Assembly: GCA_937950415.1 (NCBI GenBank)
Contig: CALFDL010000042.1
Location: 1 to 14,712, forward strand
Direction: 5' to 3'
DNA from: an uncultured Collinsella sp.
Lineage (GTDB): Bacteria; Actinomycetota; Coriobacteriia; Coriobacteriales; Coriobacteriaceae
Length of the DNA stretch: 14,712 nucleotides
Shown here piece after piece: positions 1 to 6,782 of this stretch. Both the position numbers and the translations under genes were made by a program. The stretch's first letter is position 1, and each line of letters begins with the position of its first letter. The notes below the pieces were generated by a model that did not search any database, had not been told where the DNA came from, and saw only the letters and a program-made list of their open reading frames with translations.

Positions 1-1370
1 GCCTTGGGATAGCGCTTCTGGGTCTCAAAGTCGATGTAGAACAGGCCGTAGCGCTTGTTATAGCCGTTGGTCCAGGAGAACTGGTCCTGCAGCGACCACA
101 CAAAGTAACCGTCGACGTTCACGCCGCCGTCGATTGCCTTGAGGATCCACGCGAGATGCTGGCGCATGTAATCGATACGAGGGGCGTCGTCGATAAAGCC
201 GTCCTCGAAGTCGTCCTTATAGCCCATGCCGTTCTCGGTGATGTAGATCTTCTTGTAGTTGGGGTAATCGTTCTTAATGCGGAGCAGCAGGTCGTAGAGG
301 CCCTCGGGATAGATGATCCAGTCCCAATCGGTGGTGGGTACGCCTTCGCGCACGCATGACTCGCCCACGCCCTTGAGGAACCAGCGCGAGGAGCCCTTGT
401 CGCCGGTGCCATTGTGGTTGATGTCGTTTTCGCCCTCGGCGGCACGCAGGAACTGGCACTTGTAGGTGTTGACGCCCAGGCAATCGTTGTAGGGGAGTGC
501 GGCGGTCAGCGCGGCGATGTCCTCGTCGCGGACGTCGAGCTCGCCGCCGGCGATATGAGCCAGCTTGGTCGCAGCCTCCATGGTGTCGGCTGCATAGTGG
601 CCGCGGAAGGTGGCGTCGAGTACCCAGCGGTTGTTGATGACGTCGGCCATGCGAGCTGCCTCGCAGTCGGCGGCGCTGCTGGGATCGAGGGGATACTTGG
701 GCTCCAGGTTCTGGACAATGCCGATCTCGCCCTCAAAGCCGCCCTCATGGAAGGCGACGACAGCCTTGGCGTGGGCTACCATCATGTTGTGCATGAGCTG
801 GAAGGCCTTGTCCAGGCGGTACTTCTCGCCGTGCGGCCAGTTGCCGACGATAAAGCTGCCCTCGGCGGTCGCGGGAATCTCGTTAAAGGTAAACCAGTGC
901 TTGACCTCGGTGAACTCGGCAAAGCAGAACTTGGCGTACTCGACGTAGGCATCGATGGTCGTGCGCGTCAAGAAGCCCTCGCCGCCGTTCTGGTAGAAGG
1001 CCTCGGGCGTATCGAAGTGATCGAGCGTGACATAGGGGATAACGCCAGCTTTGTTGCAGGTGGCGAAAAGCTCGTGATAGAAGGCGACGCCCTCGGGGTT
1101 AATCTCGCCGGTGCCGTTGGGGAAGATACGGCTCCAAGCGATGGAGACGCGAATACCGTTGATGCCGAAGCGCTGGCACAGGTCGATATCGACCGGATAT
1201 TTGTTGTAGAAGTCGCTTGCGGGATCGGGGGAGAAGCGACCCTGAGCGGCCAGGAAATCGTCCCAGGGCACTTTGCCCTTGCCGTGCGTGCGGGTCTCGC
1301 CCTCAACCTGGTAAGCGGCGGTGGCGCCGCCAAACACAAAGCCGTCGGGGAACTGCATGGGGTTGGTCAT
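1..1370 (-). CDS. lacG: GH1-1: 6-phospho-beta-galactosidase-like glycosidase, C-terminus cut by window edge
   Basis: Cytoplasmic family 1 glycoside hydrolase that would split the 6-phosphodisaccharide delivered by the adjacent PTS permease. 456 codons are visible; by comparison with GH1-3 only about 12-15 C-terminal residues are missing. Visible motifs: N-terminal FGGATAAYQVEG, acid/base Glu164 in TFNEI, nucleophile Glu379 in ITENG, and the phosphate-binding triad Ser432/Lys439/Tyr441 in SWTNGYNKRY. The Trp after that Ser is the residue known from LacG enzymes (Trp429) to favour galactosides over glucosides. Start ATG at 1370 is preceded by AAAGGA at about 6 bases. It is the last gene of the operon EIIC-EIIB-GH1, 76 bp after the EIIB stop. 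It resembles GH1-3 much more than GH1-2. Family and phospho-specificity are secure; galactoside preference is inferred. Confidence 0.93.
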   Translation of the reverse strand, partial: MTNPMQFPDGFVFGGATAAYQVEGETRTHGKGKVPWDDFLAAQGRFSPDPASDFYNKYPVDIDLCQRFGINGIRVSIAWSRIFPNGTGEINPEGVAFYHELFATCNKAGVIPYVTLDHFDTPEAFYQNGGEGFLTRTTIDAYVEYAKFCFAEFTEVKHWFTFNEIPATAEGSFIVGNWPHGEKYRLDKAFQLMHNMMVAHAKAVVAFHEGGFEGEIGIVQNLEPKYPLDPSSAADCEAARMADVINNRWVLDATFRGHYAADTMEAATKLAHIAGGELDVRDEDIAALTAALPYNDCLGVNTYKCQFLRAAEGENDINHNGTGDKGSSRWFLKGVGESCVREGVPTTDWDWIIYPEGLYDLLLRIKNDYPNYKKIYITENGMGYKDDFEDGFIDDAPRIDYMRQHLAWILKAIDGGVNVDGYFVWSLQDQFSWTNGYNKRYGLFYIDFETQKRYPK

Positions 1371-1404
1371 GAGTCATCCTTTCTGTGGGATACGAATAGG
1401 GAGA

Positions 1405-1431
1405 GGTGCCCGAACTGGGGATCCGGGCACC
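1405..1431 (-). other. Intra-operon hairpin between EIIB-1 and GH1-1
   Basis: GGTGCCCG (1405-1412) and CGGGCACC (1424-1431) form a perfect 8-bp GC-rich stem with an 11-base loop, in the 76-bp gap before GH1-1. No T-run follows on the - strand, so it is not a canonical terminator. It is more likely an mRNA processing or stability element, or a leaky attenuator. Equivalent hairpins lie in the same gap of modules 2 and 3. Confidence 0.55.
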
Positions 1432-1446
1432 AACAGAGGGAGGAAA

Positions 1447-2010
1447 CTAGTCGAGGTTCTCGCGGAGCCACTTGATGGCGCCAGCGGGGTCGCGGGTAAG
1501 GTCGATATATTCCTTGCCGCGCGGGGCGAGCAGCTTAATGCCCAGACGATCGGTGTCGGCCTTCATGTCGTTGTAGTAGCTACGGACCTGCGGGGCAAGC
1601 ACGATAACGTCGTACTGATCCATGATGGCAGTGTGCTGGCCATAGGCGCCTGCGGAGGAAGCGATGTTCTCTCCGGTCTGTGCGGCACCTTCCTTGATGG
1701 CATTGGCAAGCATGGCAGAGGTGCCGGCGCCGGCGCACAGGACGAGGACCTTCAGGCCATCGACATCCTTCTTAGCGGATGCGTCGGAGGCGGGCTCGGG
1801 CTGATCGGCGACAGGCTTGCTGTCGGCGGCAGCGGCGGTCGGCTCGACGGAAGCGGCGGTCTGCTCGACAGCGGGCGCAGAGGTGCTGACGGTGATGGTG
1901 GCAGCACCATCGGACTCGAGACCCAGCTCGGCGGCGCGCTCGGCCTCCTGGTCGCAGAGCAGCTTATCGTATGCCTTCAAGAACGGCAGGTAGATGATGG
2001 CGTCCAGCAA
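1447..2010 (-). CDS. EIIB-1: detached EIIB domain of a lactose/cellobiose-type PTS permease, behind an amber codon
   Basis: This is the C-terminal part of what in both paralogues is one EIICB protein. It begins with the end of the last membrane helix (LDAIIYLPFLKAY), followed by an Ala/Pro/Glu-rich linker (about residues 35-80) and a complete EIIB domain. The phosphocysteine is Cys92 in VLVLCAGAGTSAML, and the DRLGIKLLAPRGKEYIDL end is conserved. The first possible start is TTG at 2010; no ribosome-binding site precedes it. The frame is the same as the upstream EIIC gene, separated by TAG at 2044-2046 and 11 sense codons (2011-2043). Read through, the protein would be about 592 residues, as expected (586 and 588 in the paralogues). 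Either a recent nonsense mutation, leaky read-through, or weak reinitiation. The EIIB sequence itself shows no decay. Confidence 0.75.
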   Translation of the reverse strand: MLDAIIYLPFLKAYDKLLCDQEAERAAELGLESDGAATITVSTSAPAVEQTAASVEPTAAAADSKPVADQPEPASDASAKKDVDGLKVLVLCAGAGTSAMLANAIKEGAAQTGENIASSAGAYGQHTAIMDQYDVIVLAPQVRSYYNDMKADTDRLGIKLLAPRGKEYIDLTRDPAGAIKWLRENLD

Positions 2011-2043
2011 GATGATGATCGCGACAAATACCAGGGCAATAAG

Positions 2044-3225
2044 CTAGAAGTTCGTGGTGATGAAAATGCCGATGGGGGCGGGAGTGGCCCAAGGCACCAC
2101 GAAGGAGAAGCCGTTCATGCCCACGTTGTCGATAAAGAACTTGGCAACACTTACGTTGACGCAGCCGGCGGCAACAAAGGGGATGAGCATGTAGGGGTTA
2201 AGGATCATCGGCGCGCCAAAGAGCAGCGGTTCGTTGACGGCGAAGGCAACAGGAACAATCGAGGCCTTACCGACGGCTTTGAGCTGCTTGGACTTCATAA
2301 AGAGAATCAGCAGAAGCGGCACGATGAACGTGGCGCCGGTGCCGCCGAACTCACCCACGAGCGACATGTTAAAGGTGAGGGAGTGGGCGGGGTGACCACC
2401 GGCCAGCAGAACCTGCAGGTTCTCGGCCTGGTTGGCAAGACGGATGGGGTCGATGCCCGGCTGGACGATCGAAGGACCATGGACACCGATGAACCAGAAG
2501 AACGCGGTGGCTGCCTGGATAAGGATAAGGCCAGGATAGGTTTCTGCAGCGGTAAAGAGCGGGGAGAGCAGTTTGATAAGCAGCTCGGAGAACGGAACGC
2601 CCATGAGGTTGCGCACGATGACATCGATGATGCCGCAGATGATGACGGCGCCGCCAAAGGGGATGATGTCGCGGAAGTTCTGAGCGATGGCGCCCGGGAC
2701 CTCCTTGGGCAGCTTAATGGTCAGATCGCGCGAGACGCAGAACTTATAGACCCACACGGTAATGAACGCGGCGATATAGGCCGAGAACAGACCGCGCGTA
2801 CCCATGCTGGTGCAGTCGAAGACCGAAAGCTCGGAGCCGTCGAACTTGGTGGTGAACTGCGTAACAGCGAGCAGCAGCATGCTGCACTGGGCGGCCACCA
2901 TGGTGGAGCCGTCGTTGAGCACCTTGCCGGCGGGCATGCGACGGTTCATGGATGCCGTGAAGTTCTTGGCAGTGGTGCCGGCAACCATGATGCCCATGAC
3001 GCCCATGGTGAAGTTGTACAGCTTGTTGCACCAGTCGATGAGCGGCTGGGGCAGCGTGATGCCAACGACGCCAGGAAGGGTGGCGATCAGCAGAAAGATC
3101 GAAGAGGTGAGGACAATGGGCATGCACCCAAGGAATCCGTCCTTGATGGCCTGGAGGTAGATGTTCCTCGAGATCTTCTCGAAGAACGGCTGATGCTTTT
3201 CGAGCATCTTTACGATGGCGTCCAT
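2044..3225 (-). CDS. EIIC-1: PTS lactose/cellobiose family membrane permease, truncated by an amber codon
   Basis: Integral-membrane EIIC domain of the lactose/cellobiose PTS family, 393 residues as encoded. Starts MDAIVKMLEKHQPFFEKISRN, with ATG at 3225 preceded by AAAGGAG at 5 bases. Substrate-site motifs are present: His249 in GVHGPS and Glu332 in NEPLLFG, matching the His and Glu known to bind sugar in ChbC-type permeases. The protein ends ITTNF-TAG, whereas EIICB-2 reads DTNFQ and EIICB-3 GLGFQ at this point. One CAG-to-TAG change therefore removes the last membrane helix and the EIIB domain. First gene of operon 1, divergent from LacI-1. If not read through, transport would need EIIB from a paralogue and the helix loss may inactivate it. 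Confidence 0.85.
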   Translation of the reverse strand: MDAIVKMLEKHQPFFEKISRNIYLQAIKDGFLGCMPIVLTSSIFLLIATLPGVVGITLPQPLIDWCNKLYNFTMGVMGIMVAGTTAKNFTASMNRRMPAGKVLNDGSTMVAAQCSMLLLAVTQFTTKFDGSELSVFDCTSMGTRGLFSAYIAAFITVWVYKFCVSRDLTIKLPKEVPGAIAQNFRDIIPFGGAVIICGIIDVIVRNLMGVPFSELLIKLLSPLFTAAETYPGLILIQAATAFFWFIGVHGPSIVQPGIDPIRLANQAENLQVLLAGGHPAHSLTFNMSLVGEFGGTGATFIVPLLLILFMKSKQLKAVGKASIVPVAFAVNEPLLFGAPMILNPYMLIPFVAAGCVNVSVAKFFIDNVGMNGFSFVVPWATPAPIGIFITTNF

Positions 3226-3326
3226 AGAGCTCCTTTGCTACTTGATGCGCGATGCATGTGGATGGAACTGGTCGTCGATGGATGGTCAGGACTGCCCGGA
3301 AACCTTCCTGCTTAAGGAAGGCATTG

Positions 3327-3350
3327 CGAAATGACAACGTTGTCATTTCG
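3327..3350. promoter_or_regulatory. Operator O1a: perfect 24-bp palindrome for LacI-1
   Basis: A perfect palindrome with 12-base arms centred on the CG at 3338/3339. Its half-site is ATGACAACG, flanked by CGAA/TTCG. The central CpG is the hallmark of LacI-family operators, where the hinge-helix Leu intercalates. It lies between the divergent operon 1 and LacI-1, about 100 bp upstream of EIIC-1. A weak - strand promoter (TTGTTG at 3382-3387, 17-base spacer, TACGTT at 3359-3364) would place the transcription start at this site. Confidence 0.8.
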
Positions 3351-3352
3351 TT

Positions 3353-3370
3353 AATGACAACGTAAGACAT
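3353..3370. promoter_or_regulatory. Operator O1b: half-site of the LacI-1 operator
   Basis: AATGACAACGT repeats the left half of O1a exactly; the right half (AAGACAT) keeps only the outer CAT. Its CG lies 23 bp from that of O1a, close to two helical turns, so both would face the same side of the DNA. A third TGACAACG copy is at 3502-3509, abutting the LacI-1 start codon. Confidence 0.5.
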
Positions 3371-3430
3371 TTTTGGAAGAGCAACAAGGATATACGGGTG
3401 AGTGGTCGATATTGTTCGGTAAACGGTTGA

Positions 3431-3458
3431 TTTATCAGTCAGGCAGGTGGTGTATGCT
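3431..3458 (+). promoter_or_regulatory. Weak candidate promoter of LacI-1
   Basis: TATGCT (3453-3458) is a plausible -10, with TTTATC (3431-3436) 16 bases upstream, or TTGATT (3427-3432) with a long 20-base spacer. The arrangement copies the clearer LacI-2 promoter: the shared element TTGTTCGGTAAACGGTT ends just upstream of both. Confidence 0.35.
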
Positions 3459-3509
3459 AGAACGCAAAAAACAAGTGATAGAGAATCGAGTTGAGAAGCA
3501 GTGACAACG

Positions 3510-4511
3510 ATGGACAAGAAAAACGTCTCGATGAACGACGTGGCGATTGCCGCGGGTGTTTCTCTCAAGACGGTTTCGCGTGTGATCAACGAGCCCGATA
3601 GCGTGCGAGAGTCGACACGCGATAAGGTCCATTCGGCAATGGAGGCGCTCGGATTTCGAACCAACTTTGCCGCGCGTTCGCTCAAGTTGGGCCGTTACGG
3701 GTGCATCGGCGTGGTGCTGTTTCACTTGTCGGGCGGCGACGTGGACATGATTGACGGTATCGCCGATGCCGCCGAAGAGCGAGGCTTTGCTCTCACGATG
3801 ATCAAAAAGCGGGCGGGGGAGAAGATGACCCTTGCCGAAGCGGCGCGTAGGATGTCGCAGCTTCCCGTCGACGGCATGATTTTCAACCTGCGTCAGATGG
3901 TCGATGACTTTGATACCTTTGAGGCACCGAAAGACCTCAAGACGGTGATTATTACGCCGATGGAGCATTCTACCTGCTCCACCGTCAGTGACGACCAAGA
4001 GGGCGGTGCGCGCATGGCGTGCGAGTACTTCTTAAATCGCGGGCACAAGAACGTGTACTTCGTCTCTGGTAAGAAAGAGTCGCTGTCGAGCCAGTGTCGT
4101 ATGAAAGGTTGGCGTGCGGCACTCGAGGCGCGTGGCATTGAGCCGCCCGAGCCTCTGCAAGGCGATTGGAATGCGGATAGTGGCTATGCCGCGGGCCTTG
4201 TGCTTGCCGATAAGCCCGATTGCACGGCGGTCCTCGCTGCTAACGACTGCATGGCAAACGGCGTGATGATGGCTCTACGTGACAAAGGGCTCAGTGTGCC
4301 CGACGACGTGTCCGTGATCGGCTTCGACGATGAGCTCTACAAGACGATTCCCAACTCGATTCTGACGTCGGTGAAGTTTCGCCACCGCGAGCTGGGCATC
4401 CGTGCGCTTAACGAGGTCGTCGCAGGTCTGGAAGCCCCGAGCTCCAGAAGCCGTACGCTCGTCTCGGGCGTGTTGGTCGAGCGTTCCAGCGTAAAGGACC
4501 TGCGGGCGTAG
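3510..4511 (+). CDS. LacI-1: LacI/GalR-family repressor of module 1
   Basis: Sugar-responsive DNA-binding repressor, 333 residues from ATG 3510. The helix-turn-helix is at about 8-27 (MNDVAIAAGVSLKTVSRVIN), with the recognition-helix pair Leu19-Lys20. The hinge helix follows (NFAARSLKLG), then a periplasmic-binding-protein-like sugar domain. Effector-site landmarks of LacI are present: Arg in SSQCRMKGW, Trp in GDWNADSGY, AAND and GFDD. An in-frame GTG at 3501 is possible, but GAGAAG (3493-3498) is only 2 bases from it, so ATG 3510 is preferred. It is divergent from operon 1 and separated by its presumed operators. A TGACAACG half-site abuts the start codon, suggesting self-repression. Tail-to-tail with EIICB-2. 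Confidence 0.9.
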   Translation: MDKKNVSMNDVAIAAGVSLKTVSRVINEPDSVRESTRDKVHSAMEALGFRTNFAARSLKLGRYGCIGVVLFHLSGGDVDMIDGIADAAEERGFALTMIKKRAGEKMTLAEAARRMSQLPVDGMIFNLRQMVDDFDTFEAPKDLKTVIITPMEHSTCSTVSDDQEGGARMACEYFLNRGHKNVYFVSGKKESLSSQCRMKGWRAALEARGIEPPEPLQGDWNADSGYAAGLVLADKPDCTAVLAANDCMANGVMMALRDKGLSVPDDVSVIGFDDELYKTIPNSILTSVKFRHRELGIRALNEVVAGLEAPSSRSRTLVSGVLVERSSVKDLRA

Positions 4512-4529
4512 GCTTGCCCGGTTCGTTCA

Positions 4530-4744
4530 TCTCGATCTGTAACAGGTAGACGTCCAAAATCGGTTTTAGTGTTACAGATTTAGACAATTCGGCCCGGCAT
4601 ATTCCGTTTGTCTCGACCTGTAACATCTAAGCGGTCAAAAGTGGTCTACATGTTACATATTGAGATTTTCGGCTTGGCCTGTGCGTTCATCTCGAACTGT
4701 AACAGCTAGGGCCGAAAAACTCGGCTAGATGTTACAGATTAAGA
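4530..4744. repeat. Tandem array of three 55-bp palindromic repeats (R1-R3)
   Basis: Units lie at 4530-4584, 4611-4665 and 4690-4744. Each has a 15-base left arm like TCTCGATCTGTAACA, exactly 25 interior bases with a central AAAA, and a 15-base right arm like TGTTACAGATTTAGA. TGTAACA/TGTTACA is invariant in every arm. Starts are 81 and 79 bp apart, with 26- and 24-base spacers that also share TTCGG and a GTTYR end. R3 pairs further: GTTCA/TGAAC outside and CTAG..CCGA/TCGGCTAG inside. No T-run follows any hairpin. The array fills most of the gap between the convergent LacI-1 and EIICB-2. Two more copies lie at 9620-9755. Function unknown; REP-like element, small non-autonomous mobile repeat, or RNA 3'-end structure are options. 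Confidence 0.85.
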
Positions 4745-4772
4745 TGAACAGGAGGATGGGTGCGGTCTAAAC

Positions 4773-4816
4773 AAAATGGCCCGCGCATCACACATCGATG
4801 CACGGGCCATTTTTTT
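4773..4816. terminator. Bidirectional intrinsic terminator between LacI-1 and EIICB-2
   Basis: TGGCCCG (4777-4783) pairs with CGGGCCA (4803-4809). The stem continues as GCATC (4785-4789) with GATGC (4797-4801) around a 7-base loop. A run of seven T (4810-4816) follows on the + strand, and the AAAA before the stem gives TTTT on the - strand. It lies 30 bp beyond the EIICB-2 stop and can end both convergent transcripts. Confidence 0.85.
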
Positions 4817-4845
4817 GTCTGCGAGCGGCAGGTAGCGTCAGCGTC

Positions 4846-6606
4846 TTATGCCTCGAGGTTTTCCTCGATCCAGTTGACGGCACCCTTGGGATCCTTAGTG
4901 AGGTCGATGTACTGTTTGCCCTTGGGCGACAGCAGCGTGATGCCCAGACGGTCGGTGTCGGCCTTCATCTCGTTGTAATAGGTGCGAACCTGCGGAGCCA
5001 GAACGATGACGTTGTACTGGTCCATGATGGCGTAGTGGCTGCCGTAGGCACCGGCGTTGGCGGTAATGTCGATGCCCAGCTCGTCGGCGCCTTCCTTAAG
5101 CGCGTTGGCGAGCAGTGCAGAGGTGCCGGCGCCAGCGCACAGAACCAGAACCCTCAGATCCTTGCCCTTAAGGGCGGACGGAGCTGCGGAGGCCTCAGTG
5201 GCAGAAGCGGTCTCGACAACGGGAGCCTCAACGGCGGGGGCGGCAGCGGTCTTGACGGCCTTGACGGCCTTGGTCTCTTCTTCGGCCAGGGTCTCGGCCT
5301 CCTGCTTGCACAGGACGTTGTCGTAGGCCTTGCAGAACGGGTAGTAGATCAAGAAGTCAACGACCAGCAGGACGACAACCAGGACCAGAGAGATCGGCTG
5401 GAAGTTGGTGTCGATGAAGGTGCCGATCGGTCCGGGGAGTGCCCACGGCATGGCATAGATAAAGCCGTTCATGCCCAAAAAGTCGATGAAGAACTTACCA
5501 ATGAGGACGTTGGCCACGGGGGCAAACAGGAACGGGATCAGGAAGTACGGGTTGAGGATGATGGGCGCGGCGAACAGCAGCGGCTCGTTGACGGCGAACA
5601 TCACGGGTACGACAGAGGCTTTGCCGACGGCCTTGAGCTGCTTGGAGCGCATAAAGAGCAGGAAGATGATCGGGACAATGAACGTGGCGCCGGTGCCGCC
5701 GAGTTCGCCGATGTAGTTACCGAAGTTCTCGGTCAGGGCAAGGGCGGGGTGACCGCCGGCCTGCAGCGTGGCGAGGTTGGTGGTGATGTTGCCAAACAGT
5801 GCGGCGTTGAGGGCAGGCTTAACGACCGAGGGGCCGTGGATGCCCATGAACCAGAACAGCGGAATCATGAACCAGATGAGGGCGAGACCGGCGTAGGAAT
5901 CGGCGGCGGCGAACAGCGGGCTTACCAGCGTGGAGATGACGTTGGCAAACGGGACGGCCAAGCAGGTGCGGCAGATAACGTCGATGACGGCGACAAACAG
6001 GATGGAGAAGCTGAAGGCGAAGATGTCGCGGAAGTTCTGGGCGATGGCGCCGGGGACTTCTTTGGGCAGCTTGATGGTGATGTCGCGCTTAATGCAGAAG
6101 GCATAGATGTTGACCGTGGCAAATGCGGCGACAAAGGAGCTCAGCAGGCCCTTGGTGCCCATGTTGTCGGTAAAGAACACCGAGACATCGGCGCCGTCGA
6201 TCTTGGCACTCGTCTGGGTAACGGCCAAGATGAGCATAGCGCACATGGCGGCGACCATGGTGCTCGTGGCGTTGATGGCCTTGCCGGCAGGCATACGGCG
6301 GTTCTTGGAGCCGGTCAGCGCGCTTGCGGTGGTGCCGGCGACCATGATGCCCACGACGCCCATCGTGAAGTTGTAAACCTTGTTGCAGAAGTTCACGACG
6401 TCGACGTTCCACCAGTCGGGCAGCGTAAAGCCGCCGACCGTGGCGACAACGCCCGGCAGGGTCGAAATAAGCAGGAAGACAGAAGAAGACAGGATGATGG
6501 GCATTGCTGCCAAAAAGCCGTCTTTAATGGCCTGAAGGTAGATGTTCTTAGAGACCTTGTCGAAGTACGGCTGGCCTTTCTCCAAGAACTTAACGATCGA
6601 TTCCAT
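4846..6606 (-). CDS. EIICB-2: PTS lactose/cellobiose family permease (EIIC-EIIB fusion)
   Basis: Membrane permease that imports and phosphorylates a disaccharide or beta-glycoside, 586 residues, the usual length of LacE-type EIICB proteins. The EIIC domain spans about 1-425 with His257 in GIHGPS and Glu341 in NEPLLFA. A charged Ala/Val/Glu linker follows at about 430-480, then EIIB with phosphocysteine Cys490 in VLVLCAGAGTSALL. The residue matching the amber codon of EIICB-1 is Gln403 (TNFQPIS). Start ATG 6606 has GAGGAG 8 bases upstream. It is the second gene of operon 2, 176 bp after GH1-2, the reverse order from modules 1 and 3. It is closest to EIICB-1 in the EIIB motif. Substrate cannot be named from sequence. 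Confidence 0.93.
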   Translation of the reverse strand: MESIVKFLEKGQPYFDKVSKNIYLQAIKDGFLAAMPIILSSSVFLLISTLPGVVATVGGFTLPDWWNVDVVNFCNKVYNFTMGVVGIMVAGTTASALTGSKNRRMPAGKAINATSTMVAAMCAMLILAVTQTSAKIDGADVSVFFTDNMGTKGLLSSFVAAFATVNIYAFCIKRDITIKLPKEVPGAIAQNFRDIFAFSFSILFVAVIDVICRTCLAVPFANVISTLVSPLFAAADSYAGLALIWFMIPLFWFMGIHGPSVVKPALNAALFGNITTNLATLQAGGHPALALTENFGNYIGELGGTGATFIVPIIFLLFMRSKQLKAVGKASVVPVMFAVNEPLLFAAPIILNPYFLIPFLFAPVANVLIGKFFIDFLGMNGFIYAMPWALPGPIGTFIDTNFQPISLVLVVVLLVVDFLIYYPFCKAYDNVLCKQEAETLAEEETKAVKAVKTAAAPAVEAPVVETASATEASAAPSALKGKDLRVLVLCAGAGTSALLANALKEGADELGIDITANAGAYGSHYAIMDQYNVIVLAPQVRTYYNEMKADTDRLGITLLSPKGKQYIDLTKDPKGAVNWIEENLEA

Positions 6607-6719
6607 AGTTCACGCTCCTCTTTGCATGAAATCTTAATGGCATGGACGTTGAAAACCTATATGGTCTCCCGCTTGCTAAAAGCCCGGGTGCAGGCGGGGT
6701 CGGTCCCAGGGGGAGAGAG

Positions 6720-6756
6720 GGGAGCGGCTGGGTTTGTATCGCATAGGGCCGCTCCC
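6720..6756 (-). other. Intra-operon hairpin between GH1-2 and EIICB-2
   Basis: GGGAGCGGC (6720-6728) and GCCGCTCCC (6748-6756) form a 9-bp perfect stem with a 19-base loop in the 176-bp gap (6607-6782). No T-run follows on the - strand. Apart from this and the EIICB-2 ribosome-binding site, nothing else was recognised in the gap. Confidence 0.5.
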
Positions 6757-6782
6757 TTCTCGGGGGAAAGCGAGGCGATGCG

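Noticed and set aside
414..1475. Open frame on the + strand opposite GH1-1, with analogues opposite GH1-2 and GH1-3
   Set aside because: Shadow frames of the glycosidases; the - strand frames hold the catalytic motifs and good ribosome-binding sites.
1447..2010. A normal stand-alone EIIB gene
   Set aside because: No ribosome-binding site before the TTG, it begins inside the last membrane helix, and it is in frame with EIIC-1; it is the tail of a split EIICB.
2044..2046. Pyrrolysine or other recoded amber codon
   Set aside because: The paralogues have ordinary Gln here, no catalytic role is known for the position, and no recoding machinery is visible.
1321..3315. Very long open frame on the + strand opposite EIICB-1, with similar ones at 4798-6846 and 11561-13207
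   Set aside because: They are antisense to permease genes, rich in Gly/Asp/Arg/His low-complexity sequence, recur opposite every paralogue and lack family motifs. They are by-products of GC-rich codon bias.
4530..4744. CRISPR-like array
   Set aside because: Repeats are long palindromes that vary in sequence, spacers are partly conserved, there are only two or three units, and no cas gene is near.
4530..4744. Repeats as canonical intrinsic terminators
   Set aside because: None of the five hairpins is followed by a T-run on either strand; genuine terminators lie beside them at 4773-4816 and 9777-9820.
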